From Chloroflexota bacterium (GTDB lineage: Bacteria > Chloroflexota > UBA11872 > UBA12225 > JAJDUF01), in assembly GCA_022826725.1 (NCBI GenBank), contig JAJDUF010000022.1:62001-126000 (forward strand): a DNA stretch of 64,000 nt, in the 5' to 3' direction. Positions within the stretch are counted from its first letter, which is position 1. Every line of letters starts with the position of its first letter. A model generated the notes under the pieces. The model ran no database searches, had not been told where the DNA came from, and saw only the letters and a list, made by a program, of their open reading frames with translations. The position numbers and the translations under genes are program-made. Positions 16,761-25,548 of the stretch are shown in pieces.

Positions 16761-18062
16761 ATGATCGCCTCGCTGTGGCGGAAAAAGAGTGCTGGCGCTG
16801 GCGCCAGCGCCTCTCCCCCGTCCGAAGCACTCCCGACCGCCGAAGCCGCTGGTAGCGCGGGCCTGGAGTGTCACTTGGCGCTGCGCGGCATCCGCGCCGA
16901 GCACGCCGGGCAAGTCGTCCTCGACGTGCCGGCCCTGGAGTTGTATCGCGGCGAGGTGTTGGTCGTCGTCGGGCCAAACGGTGCCGGCAAGAGCACCCTC
17001 CTGCGCGTGATCGGACGGTTGGAGCAGCCGGCCACCGGTCAGTTCATCTACGCCGGCGCCCCGCTGCACCGCTCCGACGAGTTGACCTACCGGCGCCGCT
17101 TGGCAGCCGTCTTTCAGGAACCGCTGCTGCTCCACGGCTCGGTCGCGGATAATGTCGCGACTGGCCTGCGCCTGCGGAGCGTGCCCCGCCGGGAGATTCG
17201 GCCGCGCGTGGAACGCTGGCTGCACCGCCTCGGTATCGCCGCGCTCGCCCGGCGCTCCGTACACACCCTCTCCGGTGGCGAGGCCCAACGGGTCAGTTTG
17301 GCCCGTGCGTTCGTCGTCGAGCCGGAGTTGATCCTGCTCGACGAACCCTTTGCCTCGCTCGATGCCCCCACCAGAGCGGCCCTCACGGCGGAGATGCGCG
17401 ATCTCCTCGCCGAAACGCACACGACGGCCGTGTGGGTGACGCACGAGCGCGACGAGGCGCTCACGCTGGGCCATCGCATGGTCGTCCTGCTCGACGGCCG
17501 GCTCTGCCAAGTGGGCACGCCGGCGAGCGTCTTCGGTCAGCCGGCCAACACGGCGGTGGCGGCGTTCCTCGGCGTCGAGACCGTGCTGCGCGGCCACGTG
17601 ACCGCAGCCGACCGCGGCACCGTCACCGTTGTCCTCGACGGAACGACCCCGCCCGTGACCGTAGCCGCCGCCGGTGCATGGCCCGTCGGGAGCCAGGTCT
17701 ATGCGTGTCTCCGCCCGGAGGACGTGACGCTCCTAACCGCCGGGGCGGCCCAATCCGCAGCGGACGGAAGCGATTCCCACCGCGCGGCTACGGCCGTGCC
17801 GAGCGAGCAGGAGTCCCCGCGCTGGCTGCTGGATGATGGCCAGCACCGGCTTTTTGCCGGCCTGAGCGCGCGTAACACCTGGCCCGGGCAGGTGCAAAAG
17901 GTCGAGCCGCGCGGCCTGTTGGCGCGCGTCGCCGTTGATTGCGGCTTTCCGGTGATCGCCCTCGTTACCCGCGCCGCGGTAGACGAGTTGGACTTGGCGC
18001 CCGGCCGGGCCGTCATCGCCACCGCCAAAGCCACCGCCATCCACCTCGTCACCGCGGCATAG
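16761..18062 (+). CDS. tupC: Tungstate-type ABC transporter ATPase with C-terminal molbindin domain
   Basis: 433 residues. The ATPase domain (about residues 35-260) has Walker A GPNGAGKSTLL, signature LSGGEAQRVSLARA, Walker B LILLDEPFASLD and the switch histidine in WVTHERDEAL. Beyond it, residues 270-340 look like a first TOBE segment (CLRPEDVTLL). Residues 370-433 are a molbindin/TOBE domain starting at LSARNTWPGQVQKVEPRG and ending KATAIHLV, the fold that binds molybdate or tungstate. The protein is therefore long for a TupC and may sense the oxyanion for feedback. It energises TupB at the inner face of the membrane. Confidence 0.9.
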   Translation: MIASLWRKKSAGAGASASPPSEALPTAEAAGSAGLECHLALRGIRAEHAGQVVLDVPALELYRGEVLVVVGPNGAGKSTLLRVIGRLEQPATGQFIYAGAPLHRSDELTYRRRLAAVFQEPLLLHGSVADNVATGLRLRSVPRREIRPRVERWLHRLGIAALARRSVHTLSGGEAQRVSLARAFVVEPELILLDEPFASLDAPTRAALTAEMRDLLAETHTTAVWVTHERDEALTLGHRMVVLLDGRLCQVGTPASVFGQPANTAVAAFLGVETVLRGHVTAADRGTVTVVLDGTTPPVTVAAAGAWPVGSQVYACLRPEDVTLLTAGAAQSAADGSDSHRAATAVPSEQESPRWLLDDGQHRLFAGLSARNTWPGQVQKVEPRGLLARVAVDCGFPVIALVTRAAVDELDLAPGRAVIATAKATAIHLVTAA

Positions 18063-18111
18063 CCTTGGTGTCATTGCCGGGCACCCCGATGTAGAGGCAC
18101 ATGAAGCGGCG

Positions 18112-18381
18112 GTGCGAGCAACCGTCTACACCCCGGATGCCATATATGGCGATCCCCGATCCACCGCCATCACCCGGAGGCGCGGCAATCCGGCTGCCCA
18201 GATCGTTCATTATGTCGCAAGTGGCAGAACTCACGGCCGGTACGTCGGCAACTTCGTCGTAGTCGTTGTGAAGTGGTTGCCGGAGGGCCAAGCCGGGCAG
18301 TATGTCGGCTATGTGCAGACCGCTTATCTGCCAAATCGCTTGCTGCGTCGGTTACACTTACAGTGGGAGTACCGTCCATGA
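18112..18381 (+). CDS. Small protein of unknown function, first of a coupled pair
   Basis: 89 residues from a GTG at 18112. The sequence VYTPDAIYGDPRSTAITRRR, then YVASGRTHGRYVGNFVVVVV and QYVGYVQTAYLPNRLLRRLHL, is basic at both ends and has no signal or clear helix. I do not recognise a family. The stop codon overlaps the ATG of the next gene (ATGA at 18378-18381), so translation is probably coupled. Both genes sit alone between tupC and convergent minus-strand genes. Confidence 0.45.
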   Translation: MRATVYTPDAIYGDPRSTAITRRRGNPAAQIVHYVASGRTHGRYVGNFVVVVVKWLPEGQAGQYVGYVQTAYLPNRLLRRLHLQWEYRP

Positions 18382-18719
18382 GCACTCCGACCGCCGTCAC
18401 CAATGTAGTCGAGCAAGTCATCGCCGGCTTGGCCGAAGCTACCTGGGACTACCTCGCCGACATCGGCTGGATGGAAGTGATCTTGCCGGGTGGTAGCGGT
18501 CGCGGGGGAGTTGCTTACCTCGTCGGTGACGATCTCTACGTGCGCCTCGATGTCGAGAACGGGGCCCCACTCAGCGTTATCATCCCGGCGTTCGATTCCT
18601 GGCTGGCAGAGCAAGATGGCCGAGCGCTCCCAGCGCCGAACGTGCCCATTGACTATGCCGCTGCGCGTAAGTGCCTGGAGCATGTACTGCGAGACAGCCC
18701 GGAGCTAGCTGCCCGTTAG
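18378..18719 (+). CDS. Small acidic protein of unknown function, second of a coupled pair
   Basis: 113 residues from the ATG at 18378. Acidic overall, unlike the basic first gene of the pair: MSTPTAVTNVVEQVIAGLAE, then WDYLADIGWMEVILPGGSG, VAYLVGDDLYVRLDVENG and a C-terminal helical part ARKCLEHVLRDSPEL. No known domain is evident. The 4-bp ATGA overlap and opposite charges would suit a protein pair that binds together, such as toxin-antitoxin, but no toxin motif is visible. It ends 11 bp from the stop of the convergent methyltransferase gene. Confidence 0.6.
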   Translation: MSTPTAVTNVVEQVIAGLAEATWDYLADIGWMEVILPGGSGRGGVAYLVGDDLYVRLDVENGAPLSVIIPAFDSWLAEQDGRALPAPNVPIDYAAARKCLEHVLRDSPELAAR

Positions 18720-18730
18720 CGCGGCCGCCG

Positions 18731-19540
18731 TCAATCCGGTGGCACGAGCGCCCGCGCATAGACCACCTCGCGCGGGAAGACCAGCCCGTCTCCCTCTCGA
18801 TACGGCTCGGCCAGTCGAGTGAGTTGCTCCTGTAAGCGCGCTTGAGCCGTCGCCGGCAGATCCCGTAGCACCGCGTCCATGTGCGGCCAAGCCGTATACC
18901 ACTGCCAGAGGTCCGCAGCGTTGCGCCAGCGCAGCTTGTCGCGCACCCGCTCGCTCTCGATGGCCACAAACCCGGCGTGTTGGAGCAGGATTTCGACTGC
19001 GCCGGGGCTGCCGAGCGAGAACACGTTCGGCAGCGGCCGGCTGAGTCGCTGCCCGGTGGTCCCGGCCGCGCGTGCTATCAGCGCGGCCCATGGATTCTGC
19101 GCCGCCCGCCCCCACACGGCCAAGGCGAGGCGACCGCCCGGCGCCAGGACGCGCTGCACCTCCGCCAACGCCTCGTCCGGCCGGGCGAGATCGTGCAGCA
19201 AGTGAATGCAGAGCGCGGCGTCAAAGCTCTCGTGCGCGAATTCCAGCGCCGTGGCGTCGCCCACGCGCCAGCGAACGTGCTGCGCCCCGGCCAAGCGCGA
19301 GCGCCGCTCGGCAACAGCGAGCATGGCCGCCGAAGCGTCCACCCCCACCACCGGGGCGTCCCGCCCGGCTTGGGCGGCGGCCAGAAACGCGGCCAGCCCC
19401 GTCGTAGTGCCGAGGTCCAGTACCGCATCGCGCGGCTCGACGGCGGCAATCCGCACGACGCGCACCGCCACCGGCATCAGCGTTGGCACGACGTAGCGGG
19501 CGAATTGGGCTGCCAGTTGGGCGGCGGTCTCGCTCGTCAT
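18731..19540 (-). CDS. Class I SAM-dependent methyltransferase (UbiE-like)
   Basis: 269 residues. Motif I reads AVLDLGTTTGLAAFLAAAQA, where the usual GxGxG is GTTTG. The acidic end of strand 2 is VVGVDASAAMLAVAERR. Motif II is ARWRVGDATALEF-like and motif III is LAPGGRLALAVWG. It resembles ubiquinone/menaquinone biosynthesis-type methyltransferases, but the substrate is unknown. The frame is open 75 codons further upstream through low-complexity G/P-rich sequence that belongs to the uracil-DNA glycosylase gene. The ATG at 19540 overlaps that gene's stop (ATGA), so the two are translationally coupled. Confidence 0.85.
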   Translation of the reverse strand: MTSETAAQLAAQFARYVVPTLMPVAVRVVRIAAVEPRDAVLDLGTTTGLAAFLAAAQAGRDAPVVGVDASAAMLAVAERRSRLAGAQHVRWRVGDATALEFAHESFDAALCIHLLHDLARPDEALAEVQRVLAPGGRLALAVWGRAAQNPWAALIARAAGTTGQRLSRPLPNVFSLGSPGAVEILLQHAGFVAIESERVRDKLRWRNAADLWQWYTAWPHMDAVLRDLPATAQARLQEQLTRLAEPYREGDGLVFPREVVYARALVPPD

Positions 19541-20196
19541 GGTGGTGTATCGGCCGGGGCGAGGCGTGTACGCACCAGGGCCAGATCGCCAGCCACGGCC
19601 GCCTCCGCCGCGGCGCGTTGTTGGCTGCGGAGCCGCAGCAGGTAGGCCGGGTTGTAGGTTGGCAGGACGAGTATACCGCCCGGACCGGTGGCCCACCGGC
19701 CCCGATCCCGGTCCAGCTTGAAGCCGCGGCCCAGCAGCACGCGCCCCGGTGTGGCGCCTAGGCACAACACAACCTCGGGGGCCACAAATGCCAGCTCGAT
19801 GTCCAGCCAGTACCGGCAGGCCTTGATCTCACTCGGCCGCGGTGGCCGGTTGCGCGGGCGTTTCCCGAACAGCTCCGCCGCGCGACAGCGTACCACGTTG
19901 GACACCCAGACCGCGGCCCGACTCGTGCCCAGGGTCCGCAGCCAGGCGTCGAGCACTCGTCCCGAGGGGCCGCTGAACGGCGTGCCGCTCGCGTCGTCGG
20001 CCTCCGACGGTCCCTCGCCAAGCACGAACAGCCGCGCCGGCGCTGCCCCGGCGCCGAAGACTACCCGCTGCCGGGTCCGCGCCAGCCCACACCGTGTACA
20101 CGCCAGCGCCGCCGCACGCGCCTCGTCGAGCGCAGCAAAGGCAGCGGCGGGCTGTGCCACTGCGGTATCGGGAGAATCGAAGAGCGGAAGCTGCAT
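19537..20196 (-). CDS. Uracil-DNA glycosylase, family 4-like, with altered second motif
   Basis: 219 residues from the ATG at 20196. Cysteines C33 and C36 (CTRCGL) with C104 and C127 fit the 4Fe-4S site of family 4 enzymes. Motif A is LGEGPSEADDASGTPFSGPS. Motif B, normally HPA/HPS with a catalytic-site histidine, reads TYNPAYLLR, with Asn at residue 182. It should remove uracil (deaminated cytosine) from DNA, but the change may alter activity or base preference. Up to 52 more upstream codons are open but lack a good start. It is divergent to recG, so a repair-linked pair shares the 118 bp between them. Confidence 0.83.
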   Translation of the reverse strand: MQLPLFDSPDTAVAQPAAAFAALDEARAAALACTRCGLARTRQRVVFGAGAAPARLFVLGEGPSEADDASGTPFSGPSGRVLDAWLRTLGTSRAAVWVSNVVRCRAAELFGKRPRNRPPRPSEIKACRYWLDIELAFVAPEVVLCLGATPGRVLLGRGFKLDRDRGRWATGPGGILVLPTYNPAYLLRLRSQQRAAAEAAVAGDLALVRTRLAPADTPP

Positions 20197-20314
20197 GACT
20201 ACCGGCGCTTCTTTAGCTGAACCCCGCAAATATACACCGCCGCGCCCGGCGGCCATCGCAGCAGTAGGTAGACTTGTACCACTAGCACCAGTGTACGGAG
20301 GCCCTTGACGCCCG

Positions 20315-22915
20315 ATGACCGAGACAGCCGCTCGCCCCGCGCAGAGGCGCACCCGCTCTCGTACGGGCGGGGGAGCGAGCGTACTCGAAACGGTGCGGAA
20401 GGTACTGGCGCTCGAGGCCCGCCAGTCCTACCGGGATCGGTCCGCGCAAGGGGGCTTGGCCGCCTTCATCGCCGCGCGGGTGGACGAGTCCCCTCCCGGC
20501 AGCCAGCTACACGCCCGTCTGCAACGGCTCCACACCCTGCTGGCCGATTACGCAGACCTGGCTGCCGACGCCCGGCCGGCTGCCATCCGCCACGCGGGGG
20601 CGTTGGTTGCCACCGATCCGTCTGCGGGTCAGCCACACCGCGCCGCCGGCACACAGAGGCGCCGCCCGGCCCCCGCGGAAAAGCCGGCCGCAGTTCGAGG
20701 GCCTCGGCAAGCCGTGCCGCGCCCTTCCCCTGCCGCCGCGGCCAAGCCGACCGCCGTCCAGGCGCGTCAGCAGTCAGCGCCGCGCGCCGCTCCCACTACC
20801 TCCGCGTCGCCAGCGGCGCCGGCCGCAACCCGTCGTCAGTCGGACCGCCCGGCCCCTCGTCGGCGCCCGCCGGCTCTGCAATTGGACGATCCGGTGCAGC
20901 GCCTGCCGCGACTCGGCGCCAAGAACGCCAAGCTGCTGGAGAAGCTGGGCATCCACACAATCGAGGACCTGATCTTCCATTTCCCCCGCCGCCACGCGGA
21001 GGTCAAGCGCATCGCCGAGTTGACGGTGGACGACGAGGTGGCTGTCAAGGCTACGGCCCGGCACGTGCAGATCATGCGTACTCCCAGACAGCGTCTCCCG
21101 ATCACCGAGGCGCTCATTCAGGATGAGACCGGTGCGCTGCGTGCCACCTGGTTCAACCAGCCCCACATGAAGCAGGTGCTCTCGCGGCCGGGCGCCGTGT
21201 TGCTCATTGGCAAGCCCCAACCATCCTATGGGGGCGGGCTGGAAATGGCCTCACCGGAGGTCGAGTTCGGCGCCGACGAGTTCCGTACCGGCCAGCTCGT
21301 ACCCGTCTATCCGAAAACCGCCGGCATCACCGATCGCTCCCTGCGCCGCTGGATCAGACTCGCGCTCGACCGGATCGAGGAGCAGCTTGCCGACTACCTC
21401 CCGGAGGCCGTCCGGTCCGCCTCCCGGCTCGCCCGCTACGCGGCGGCCGTACCGGCGTATCATTTCCCATCCGAGCCCGCCGCCTACGCCGCGGCCGTCC
21501 GCCGGCTGGCGTTCGACGAACTGTTCCTGCTCCAACTCGGCCTGCTCCGCCGCAAACGGGAGTGGCAAGGCGCCGTGCCGGGCATCGCTATCCCGATCCC
21601 GGCCGGCTTTACGGACCGCTTCACCGCCCAACTTCCCTTCACCCTGACCGCCGCCCAGCAGCGCGTCTTATCACAGTTGCTCAACGACATGGCACAGCCG
21701 GTCCCCATGAGCCGGCTGCTCCAGGGCGACGTTGGCTCTGGCAAGACCGTCGTCGCCGGCGGCGCGCTGGTCGCCGCGACCGCGGCCGGCTACCAGGGTG
21801 CGCTCATGGCACCGACCGAAGTTCTGGCCCAGCAGCACCACCGCACCCTGGAGACCTTGCTGGCGCCGTTCGACCTGCGCGTCGAGCTGCTCATCGGCAG
21901 CATGAAGCGGACCGCCAAGCGCGAGGCCTGGGCGGCCACGGCGGCCGGCGAGGTGGATGTGCTCGTCGGGACCCACGCCCTCATTCAGGACGAGGGCCGC
22001 TTTCACAATCTCGGGTTGGTGATTGTGGACGAGCAGCATCGGTTCGGCGTCCGGCAGCGCACCACCCTACGCGACAAGGGCTACAACCCCGATATGCTGG
22101 CGATGACCGCCACGCCGATCCCGCGCACCCTGGCGCTGACCGTCTATGGTGATCTCGACGTTTCGGTGATTGACGAGCTACCGCCCGGCCGCCAGACCAT
22201 CGTGACGAAGTGGGTCCCGCCGCTCGGTCGCTCCGGGGCCTACGAGTTTGTCCGCAAGCAGGTCCGGCTGGGCCGGCAAGCGTTTGTGATCTGCCCACTG
22301 ATCGAGGAATCGGAGCAGGTCGTCGCCCGCGCCGCCCGTGCCGAGTTCGAGCGGCTGCAACGCCAGTTTCCCGACTTGCGGCTGGGCCTGCTGCACGGCA
22401 AGCTGAAGCCGAAAGAGAAAGAGCAGGTCATGCGCGACTTCCGCGACGGTCAGCTCGACCTGCTGGTCTCCACGTCGGTCGTCGAGGTCGGCATTGACGT
22501 ACCCAACGCGACGGTCATGGTCATCGAGGGCGCCGAGCGGTTCGGACTGGCACAGCTGCACCAGTTCCGGGGCCGGGTCGGTCGCGGCGCCCACCGCTCC
22601 TACTGCCTCCTGTTCAGCGAGACGACCGACCCGGGACAGAACCCGCGCTTGAAAGCCATCGAGGATATTCACGACGGGTTTGGCTTGGCCGAAGAGGACC
22701 TCAAACTCCGCGGCCCCGGCGAGTTCTTCGGCACCCGCCAGAGCGGTATGCCCGACCTCCACGTGGCCAACCTGTCCGACCTGAAGGTGCTTTCCCTGGC
22801 GCGCGAGGCGGCGGACCGGATCGTCCACGAGGACCCCGACCTGCTACTGCCGGAGCATCAGGCGCTCCGTGCCAAGCTGGAGAGCTTCTGGGAGCGCGGC
22901 GCAGCCGCCGCGTAA
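20315..22915 (+). CDS. recG: ATP-dependent DNA helicase RecG
   Basis: 866 residues. RecG reverses stalled replication forks and branch-migrates Holliday junctions. Residues 1-110 are a helical N-terminal extension. Residues 110-185 are an Ala/Pro/Arg-rich linker. The wedge OB domain begins at LPRLGAKNAKLLEKLGI. Helicase motifs follow: Walker A LQGDVGSGKTVVAG, GTHALIQ, the DEQH box VIVDEQHRFGVRQR, TATPIPRTL, and motif VI QFRGRVGRG. The end FGTRQSGMPDLHVANLSDLKVL is the conserved C-terminal hook. GGAGG stands 13 bases before the ATG. rsmD begins 7 bp after the stop, so the two form an operon. Confidence 0.97.
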   Translation: MTETAARPAQRRTRSRTGGGASVLETVRKVLALEARQSYRDRSAQGGLAAFIAARVDESPPGSQLHARLQRLHTLLADYADLAADARPAAIRHAGALVATDPSAGQPHRAAGTQRRRPAPAEKPAAVRGPRQAVPRPSPAAAAKPTAVQARQQSAPRAAPTTSASPAAPAATRRQSDRPAPRRRPPALQLDDPVQRLPRLGAKNAKLLEKLGIHTIEDLIFHFPRRHAEVKRIAELTVDDEVAVKATARHVQIMRTPRQRLPITEALIQDETGALRATWFNQPHMKQVLSRPGAVLLIGKPQPSYGGGLEMASPEVEFGADEFRTGQLVPVYPKTAGITDRSLRRWIRLALDRIEEQLADYLPEAVRSASRLARYAAAVPAYHFPSEPAAYAAAVRRLAFDELFLLQLGLLRRKREWQGAVPGIAIPIPAGFTDRFTAQLPFTLTAAQQRVLSQLLNDMAQPVPMSRLLQGDVGSGKTVVAGGALVAATAAGYQGALMAPTEVLAQQHHRTLETLLAPFDLRVELLIGSMKRTAKREAWAATAAGEVDVLVGTHALIQDEGRFHNLGLVIVDEQHRFGVRQRTTLRDKGYNPDMLAMTATPIPRTLALTVYGDLDVSVIDELPPGRQTIVTKWVPPLGRSGAYEFVRKQVRLGRQAFVICPLIEESEQVVARAARAEFERLQRQFPDLRLGLLHGKLKPKEKEQVMRDFRDGQLDLLVSTSVVEVGIDVPNATVMVIEGAERFGLAQLHQFRGRVGRGAHRSYCLLFSETTDPGQNPRLKAIEDIHDGFGLAEEDLKLRGPGEFFGTRQSGMPDLHVANLSDLKVLSLAREAADRIVHEDPDLLLPEHQALRAKLESFWERGAAAA

Positions 22916-22922
22916 GCCGACC

Positions 22923-23489
22923 ATGCGCGTGATTGCCGGCGCGGCGCGTGGTGCTCGTCTCTGGGCGCCCCCCACTCGTGAGACCCGGCCCACCCTGAAC
23001 ATGATGAAAGAGGCGATCTTCGCGGCCTTGGGGCCGGCCGCCGTCGCGGAGCGCGTGCTAGACCTGTATGCCGGCAGTGGTCAGCTTGGCATCGAGGCGC
23101 TCAGTCGTGGCGCTTGCCACGCCGACTTCGTGGACAGCGGCCGCCTCGCGCGGCGGACTATCGGCCGCAATCTGACGCATACCGGCTTCACCGCCCAAGG
23201 CCGCATCTGGCGATACCGCTTGCCGGGGGCGCTCGCCGTCCTCGCCAAACGGGGCCGTAGCCCCTACGACCTGGTGCTCATTGACCCGCCCTACGAGGCG
23301 CCGGAGCTTGACGCCGTGCTGGCCGAGTTGGGTACCGGCGCGCTGCTGGCGGACGACGCCTGGGTGGCCGTGGAGCACACGAAACGACGCACGCTGGCCG
23401 AGCGGTACGGCGAATTGGTACGCACCGGCGGCCGCCGCCACGGCGACAACGTCTATGTAATCTTCCGCCGACAACAGCCAGAGCGTTGA
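22923..23489 (+). CDS. rsmD: 16S rRNA (guanine966-N2)-methyltransferase RsmD
   Basis: 188 residues. It methylates G966 of 16S rRNA in the assembled small subunit. The start MRVIAGAARGARLWAPPTRE is classic for RsmD. The SAM site is VLDLYAGSGQLGIEALSRGA and the catalytic N-methylase motif is DLVLIDPPYEAPEL. The ATG at 22923 is 7 bp past the recG stop; an 18-codon extension into recG is open but unlikely. recG-rsmD-coaD is a familiar bacterial order; here an MFS gene lies between rsmD and coaD. Confidence 0.94.
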   Translation: MRVIAGAARGARLWAPPTRETRPTLNMMKEAIFAALGPAAVAERVLDLYAGSGQLGIEALSRGACHADFVDSGRLARRTIGRNLTHTGFTAQGRIWRYRLPGALAVLAKRGRSPYDLVLIDPPYEAPELDAVLAELGTGALLADDAWVAVEHTKRRTLAERYGELVRTGGRRHGDNVYVIFRRQQPER

Positions 23490-23667
23490 CTATAATGGTG
23501 CTGCCTCATTGCGAGGTAGCTGCACGGGTTGCCACCCCGGCCGCCACAACGTAGCCGCGCGCCGCCAGCCGCCCCGACGCGGTGCCGCCCCCGCGCTGTC
23601 CGTCTCCCCCTACGCTGGAGCAGCGCAACCCACCTTTCCCCGTTTGTAGCTCGGCTGTCCGCCGTTT

Positions 23668-23687
23668 CCCAACGCTCCCGCGTTGGG
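23668..23687 (+). promoter_or_regulatory. Perfect 8-bp hairpin in the leader of the MFS gene
   Basis: CCCAACGC-tccc-GCGTTGGG forms a stable hairpin 54 bases before the GTG start. No T-run follows, so it is not a standard terminator. It may be an RNA structure in the 5' leader or the end of the rsmD transcript. Confidence 0.4.
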
Positions 23688-23740
23688 CCACCTTAGCCGG
23701 TCGTTCATCCCGGGACCTAGAGAAGGAGTACGTTCGGTCC

Positions 23741-24952
23741 GTGAAAAACCGCCGATCATATCTGGTCTATCTGTTTCTGGGTCTGGCCTACACGGTCTGC
23801 ACCAGCATGATCTACCCAATTCTGCCCGTGTACTACGTGCAGGAAGTCGGGATGAATCCGCTGCAGCTTGTGCTGGTCGGCACCACACTTGAGGCCACGA
23901 TCCTGCTCTGCGAGGTCCCCACCGGCGTAGTCGCCGACACCTATGGCCGCCGCCTCTCGGTCATCGTTGGGGAGATGTTGATTGGTGCCGGTTGGGTGAT
24001 CCAGGGCAGCTTTCCGAGCTTCGCGCTAGTCTTGCTGGCGGCGGTCATACGTGGCGTCGGTGATACCTTCATCAGCGGTGCGCTGGATGCCTGGATCGCC
24101 GACGAGGTGGGAGAGGAGCATCTGGCCCAGGCGTACTTGCGCTACGGCCAAGCCCGGCGCGTTGGGTTCTTTGCCGGCATAGGCGTAGGCGTCGCACTCG
24201 CCAGCATACAGCTGGGTCTCCCCATATTGGTCGGCGGCGTGCTGATCCTTGTGCTGGCGCTTGTTCTCATGTTGGTCATGCCCGAGCAGGGATTCCGGCC
24301 CGTGCCTCGGGAAGACCGCTCCTCCTGGCAACTGCTACGCGGCACCTTCCGGGACGGTATGGTGGCGGTGCGCCGGCAGCCGGCGCTGCTGCGGCTGTTC
24401 GCGATCACCGCTTTCTTCGGTGCCCACAGCGAGGGTATTGATCGTCTCTGGGAAGCGCATCTATTGGCGCACTTCCGGTTTCCCAGTCTCGGCACGTTCA
24501 AGCCTGTCGTGTGGTTCGGTATTCTGCAGGTCACTACCAACCTGGCGACTCTCTTGGTGGCAGAAGTCGCCGTGCGGCGGCTCGACATCAACGACCGCAG
24601 GCGCATGGCCCCACGGCTCATCCTGCTCAATGCGCTCATCGTCGGCAGCGTTGTGACTATCGGACTGGCAAGCAGCTTCTGGCTCGCAGTGGGAGCCTTC
24701 CTGGCCACGGCAGTCCTGAAAACGCTCTACGGGCCAATCTACCGTGCCTGGCTGAACCGGCACGTCAGCTCGCGGGTGCGGGCGACGGTCCTCTCGATGA
24801 ATGGGCAGGCTAACGCGCTAGGCCAGTTTGTCGGCGGCCCAGCCACCGGTGTCATCGGCACATTGCTGTCGTTACGGGCCGCGCTGGTTGCTTCCGGGAG
24901 CATGTTCGCACCAGCACTGCTACTCTATAGAGGGCGTTCCCGCCAAGAGTAA
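23741..24952 (+). CDS. MFS transporter
   Basis: 403 residues, about 12 hydrophobic segments. The first is YLVYLFLGLAYTVCTSMIYP. The conserved loop 2-3 motif appears as PTGVVADTYGRRLSVIVGEM. It probably exports a small molecule using the proton gradient; the substrate is unknown. The frame is open for 53 codons upstream of the chosen GTG (23741), but that part is proline-rich and codes through the rsmD-MFS gap. AGAAGGAG lies 12 bases before the GTG. It stands between rsmD and coaD with its own leader. Confidence 0.85.
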   Translation: MKNRRSYLVYLFLGLAYTVCTSMIYPILPVYYVQEVGMNPLQLVLVGTTLEATILLCEVPTGVVADTYGRRLSVIVGEMLIGAGWVIQGSFPSFALVLLAAVIRGVGDTFISGALDAWIADEVGEEHLAQAYLRYGQARRVGFFAGIGVGVALASIQLGLPILVGGVLILVLALVLMLVMPEQGFRPVPREDRSSWQLLRGTFRDGMVAVRRQPALLRLFAITAFFGAHSEGIDRLWEAHLLAHFRFPSLGTFKPVVWFGILQVTTNLATLLVAEVAVRRLDINDRRRMAPRLILLNALIVGSVVTIGLASSFWLAVGAFLATAVLKTLYGPIYRAWLNRHVSSRVRATVLSMNGQANALGQFVGGPATGVIGTLLSLRAALVASGSMFAPALLLYRGRSRQE

Positions 24953-25007
24953 GCCCCTCCCGTCCGGGTATACTCTGCGCTTGCAATACCGCACACCGCT
25001 CCCAACC

Positions 25008-25016
25008 TGATATAAT
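25008..25016 (+). promoter_or_regulatory. Extended -10 promoter of coaD, leaderless
   Basis: TGATATAAT is a perfect extended -10. Seven to eight bases later is the GTG start codon of coaD (25024), so the transcript should begin at or next to the start codon. No Shine-Dalgarno site exists between. Confidence 0.7.
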
Positions 25017-25023
25017 CCCCCGC

Positions 25024-25548
25024 GTGAGTGGTCGCTTGCGGATTGCGCTTTACCCGGCGACCTTCGATCCACCGACAAACGGTCATCTCGACATTGCCCG
25101 TCGAGCGGCGCGGTTGTTTGATCGAGTGATTGCCGCGGTATATGCCGAGCCGAGCAAGAACGTCTGGTTCGGCTTGGAGGAGCGAGTGACGCTGCTGCGT
25201 GCGGCGCTCGAACGGGAAGGTTTGGACAATGTCGAGGCGTGCCCGTATCAAGGGCTGACGGTGGCACTGGCCCGCGAGGTAGGCGCAGCTGCCATCGTGC
25301 GGGGTATGCGAGCGGTATCCGACTTCGAAGGGGAGTTCCAGCTCGCCAGTATGAACGAGCAGATGGCACCCGATGTCGAGACGGTGCTCCTGATGGCCGG
25401 AACGCGCCACTTCTATCTCAGTTCGACGATTGTCAAGGAAATCGTGTGGGCCGGCGGTGACGTGACGCCATGGGTACCGGTGCCGGTTGCCGCGGCGCTC
25501 ACCGAGCGGAGCGCCGCCTTACGAGCGCGAGCCGCCGACCATACGTGA
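25024..25548 (+). CDS. coaD: Phosphopantetheine adenylyltransferase
   Basis: 174 residues. It adenylates 4'-phosphopantetheine to dephospho-CoA, the fourth step of CoA synthesis. The nucleotidyltransferase motif is IALYPATFDPPTNGHLDIAR (T/HxGH type, here TNGH). AIVRGMRAVSDFEGEFQLASMN is the conserved substrate block, and FYLSSTIVKEI carries the SSxx(V/I)(K/R) motif. It starts with GTG and appears leaderless. It heads a same-strand series that goes on to rpmF and fabD, tying CoA supply to fatty-acid synthesis. Confidence 0.96.
   Translation: MSGRLRIALYPATFDPPTNGHLDIARRAARLFDRVIAAVYAEPSKNVWFGLEERVTLLRAALEREGLDNVEACPYQGLTVALAREVGAAAIVRGMRAVSDFEGEFQLASMNEQMAPDVETVLLMAGTRHFYLSSTIVKEIVWAGGDVTPWVPVPVAAALTERSAALRARAADHT

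Noticed and set aside
18731..19765. A 344-residue methyltransferase beginning at 19765
   Set aside because: The first 75 codons overlap the uracil-DNA glycosylase gene in another frame and are low-complexity; the ATG at 19540 overlaps that gene's stop in the normal ATGA manner.
23490..23740. A possible T-box or other riboswitch before the MFS transporter
   Set aside because: A GGGTTGCCACCCCGG stretch recalls a T-box, but the conserved TGGNACCGCG bulge is absent and the gene is not an aminoacylation or amino-acid gene.
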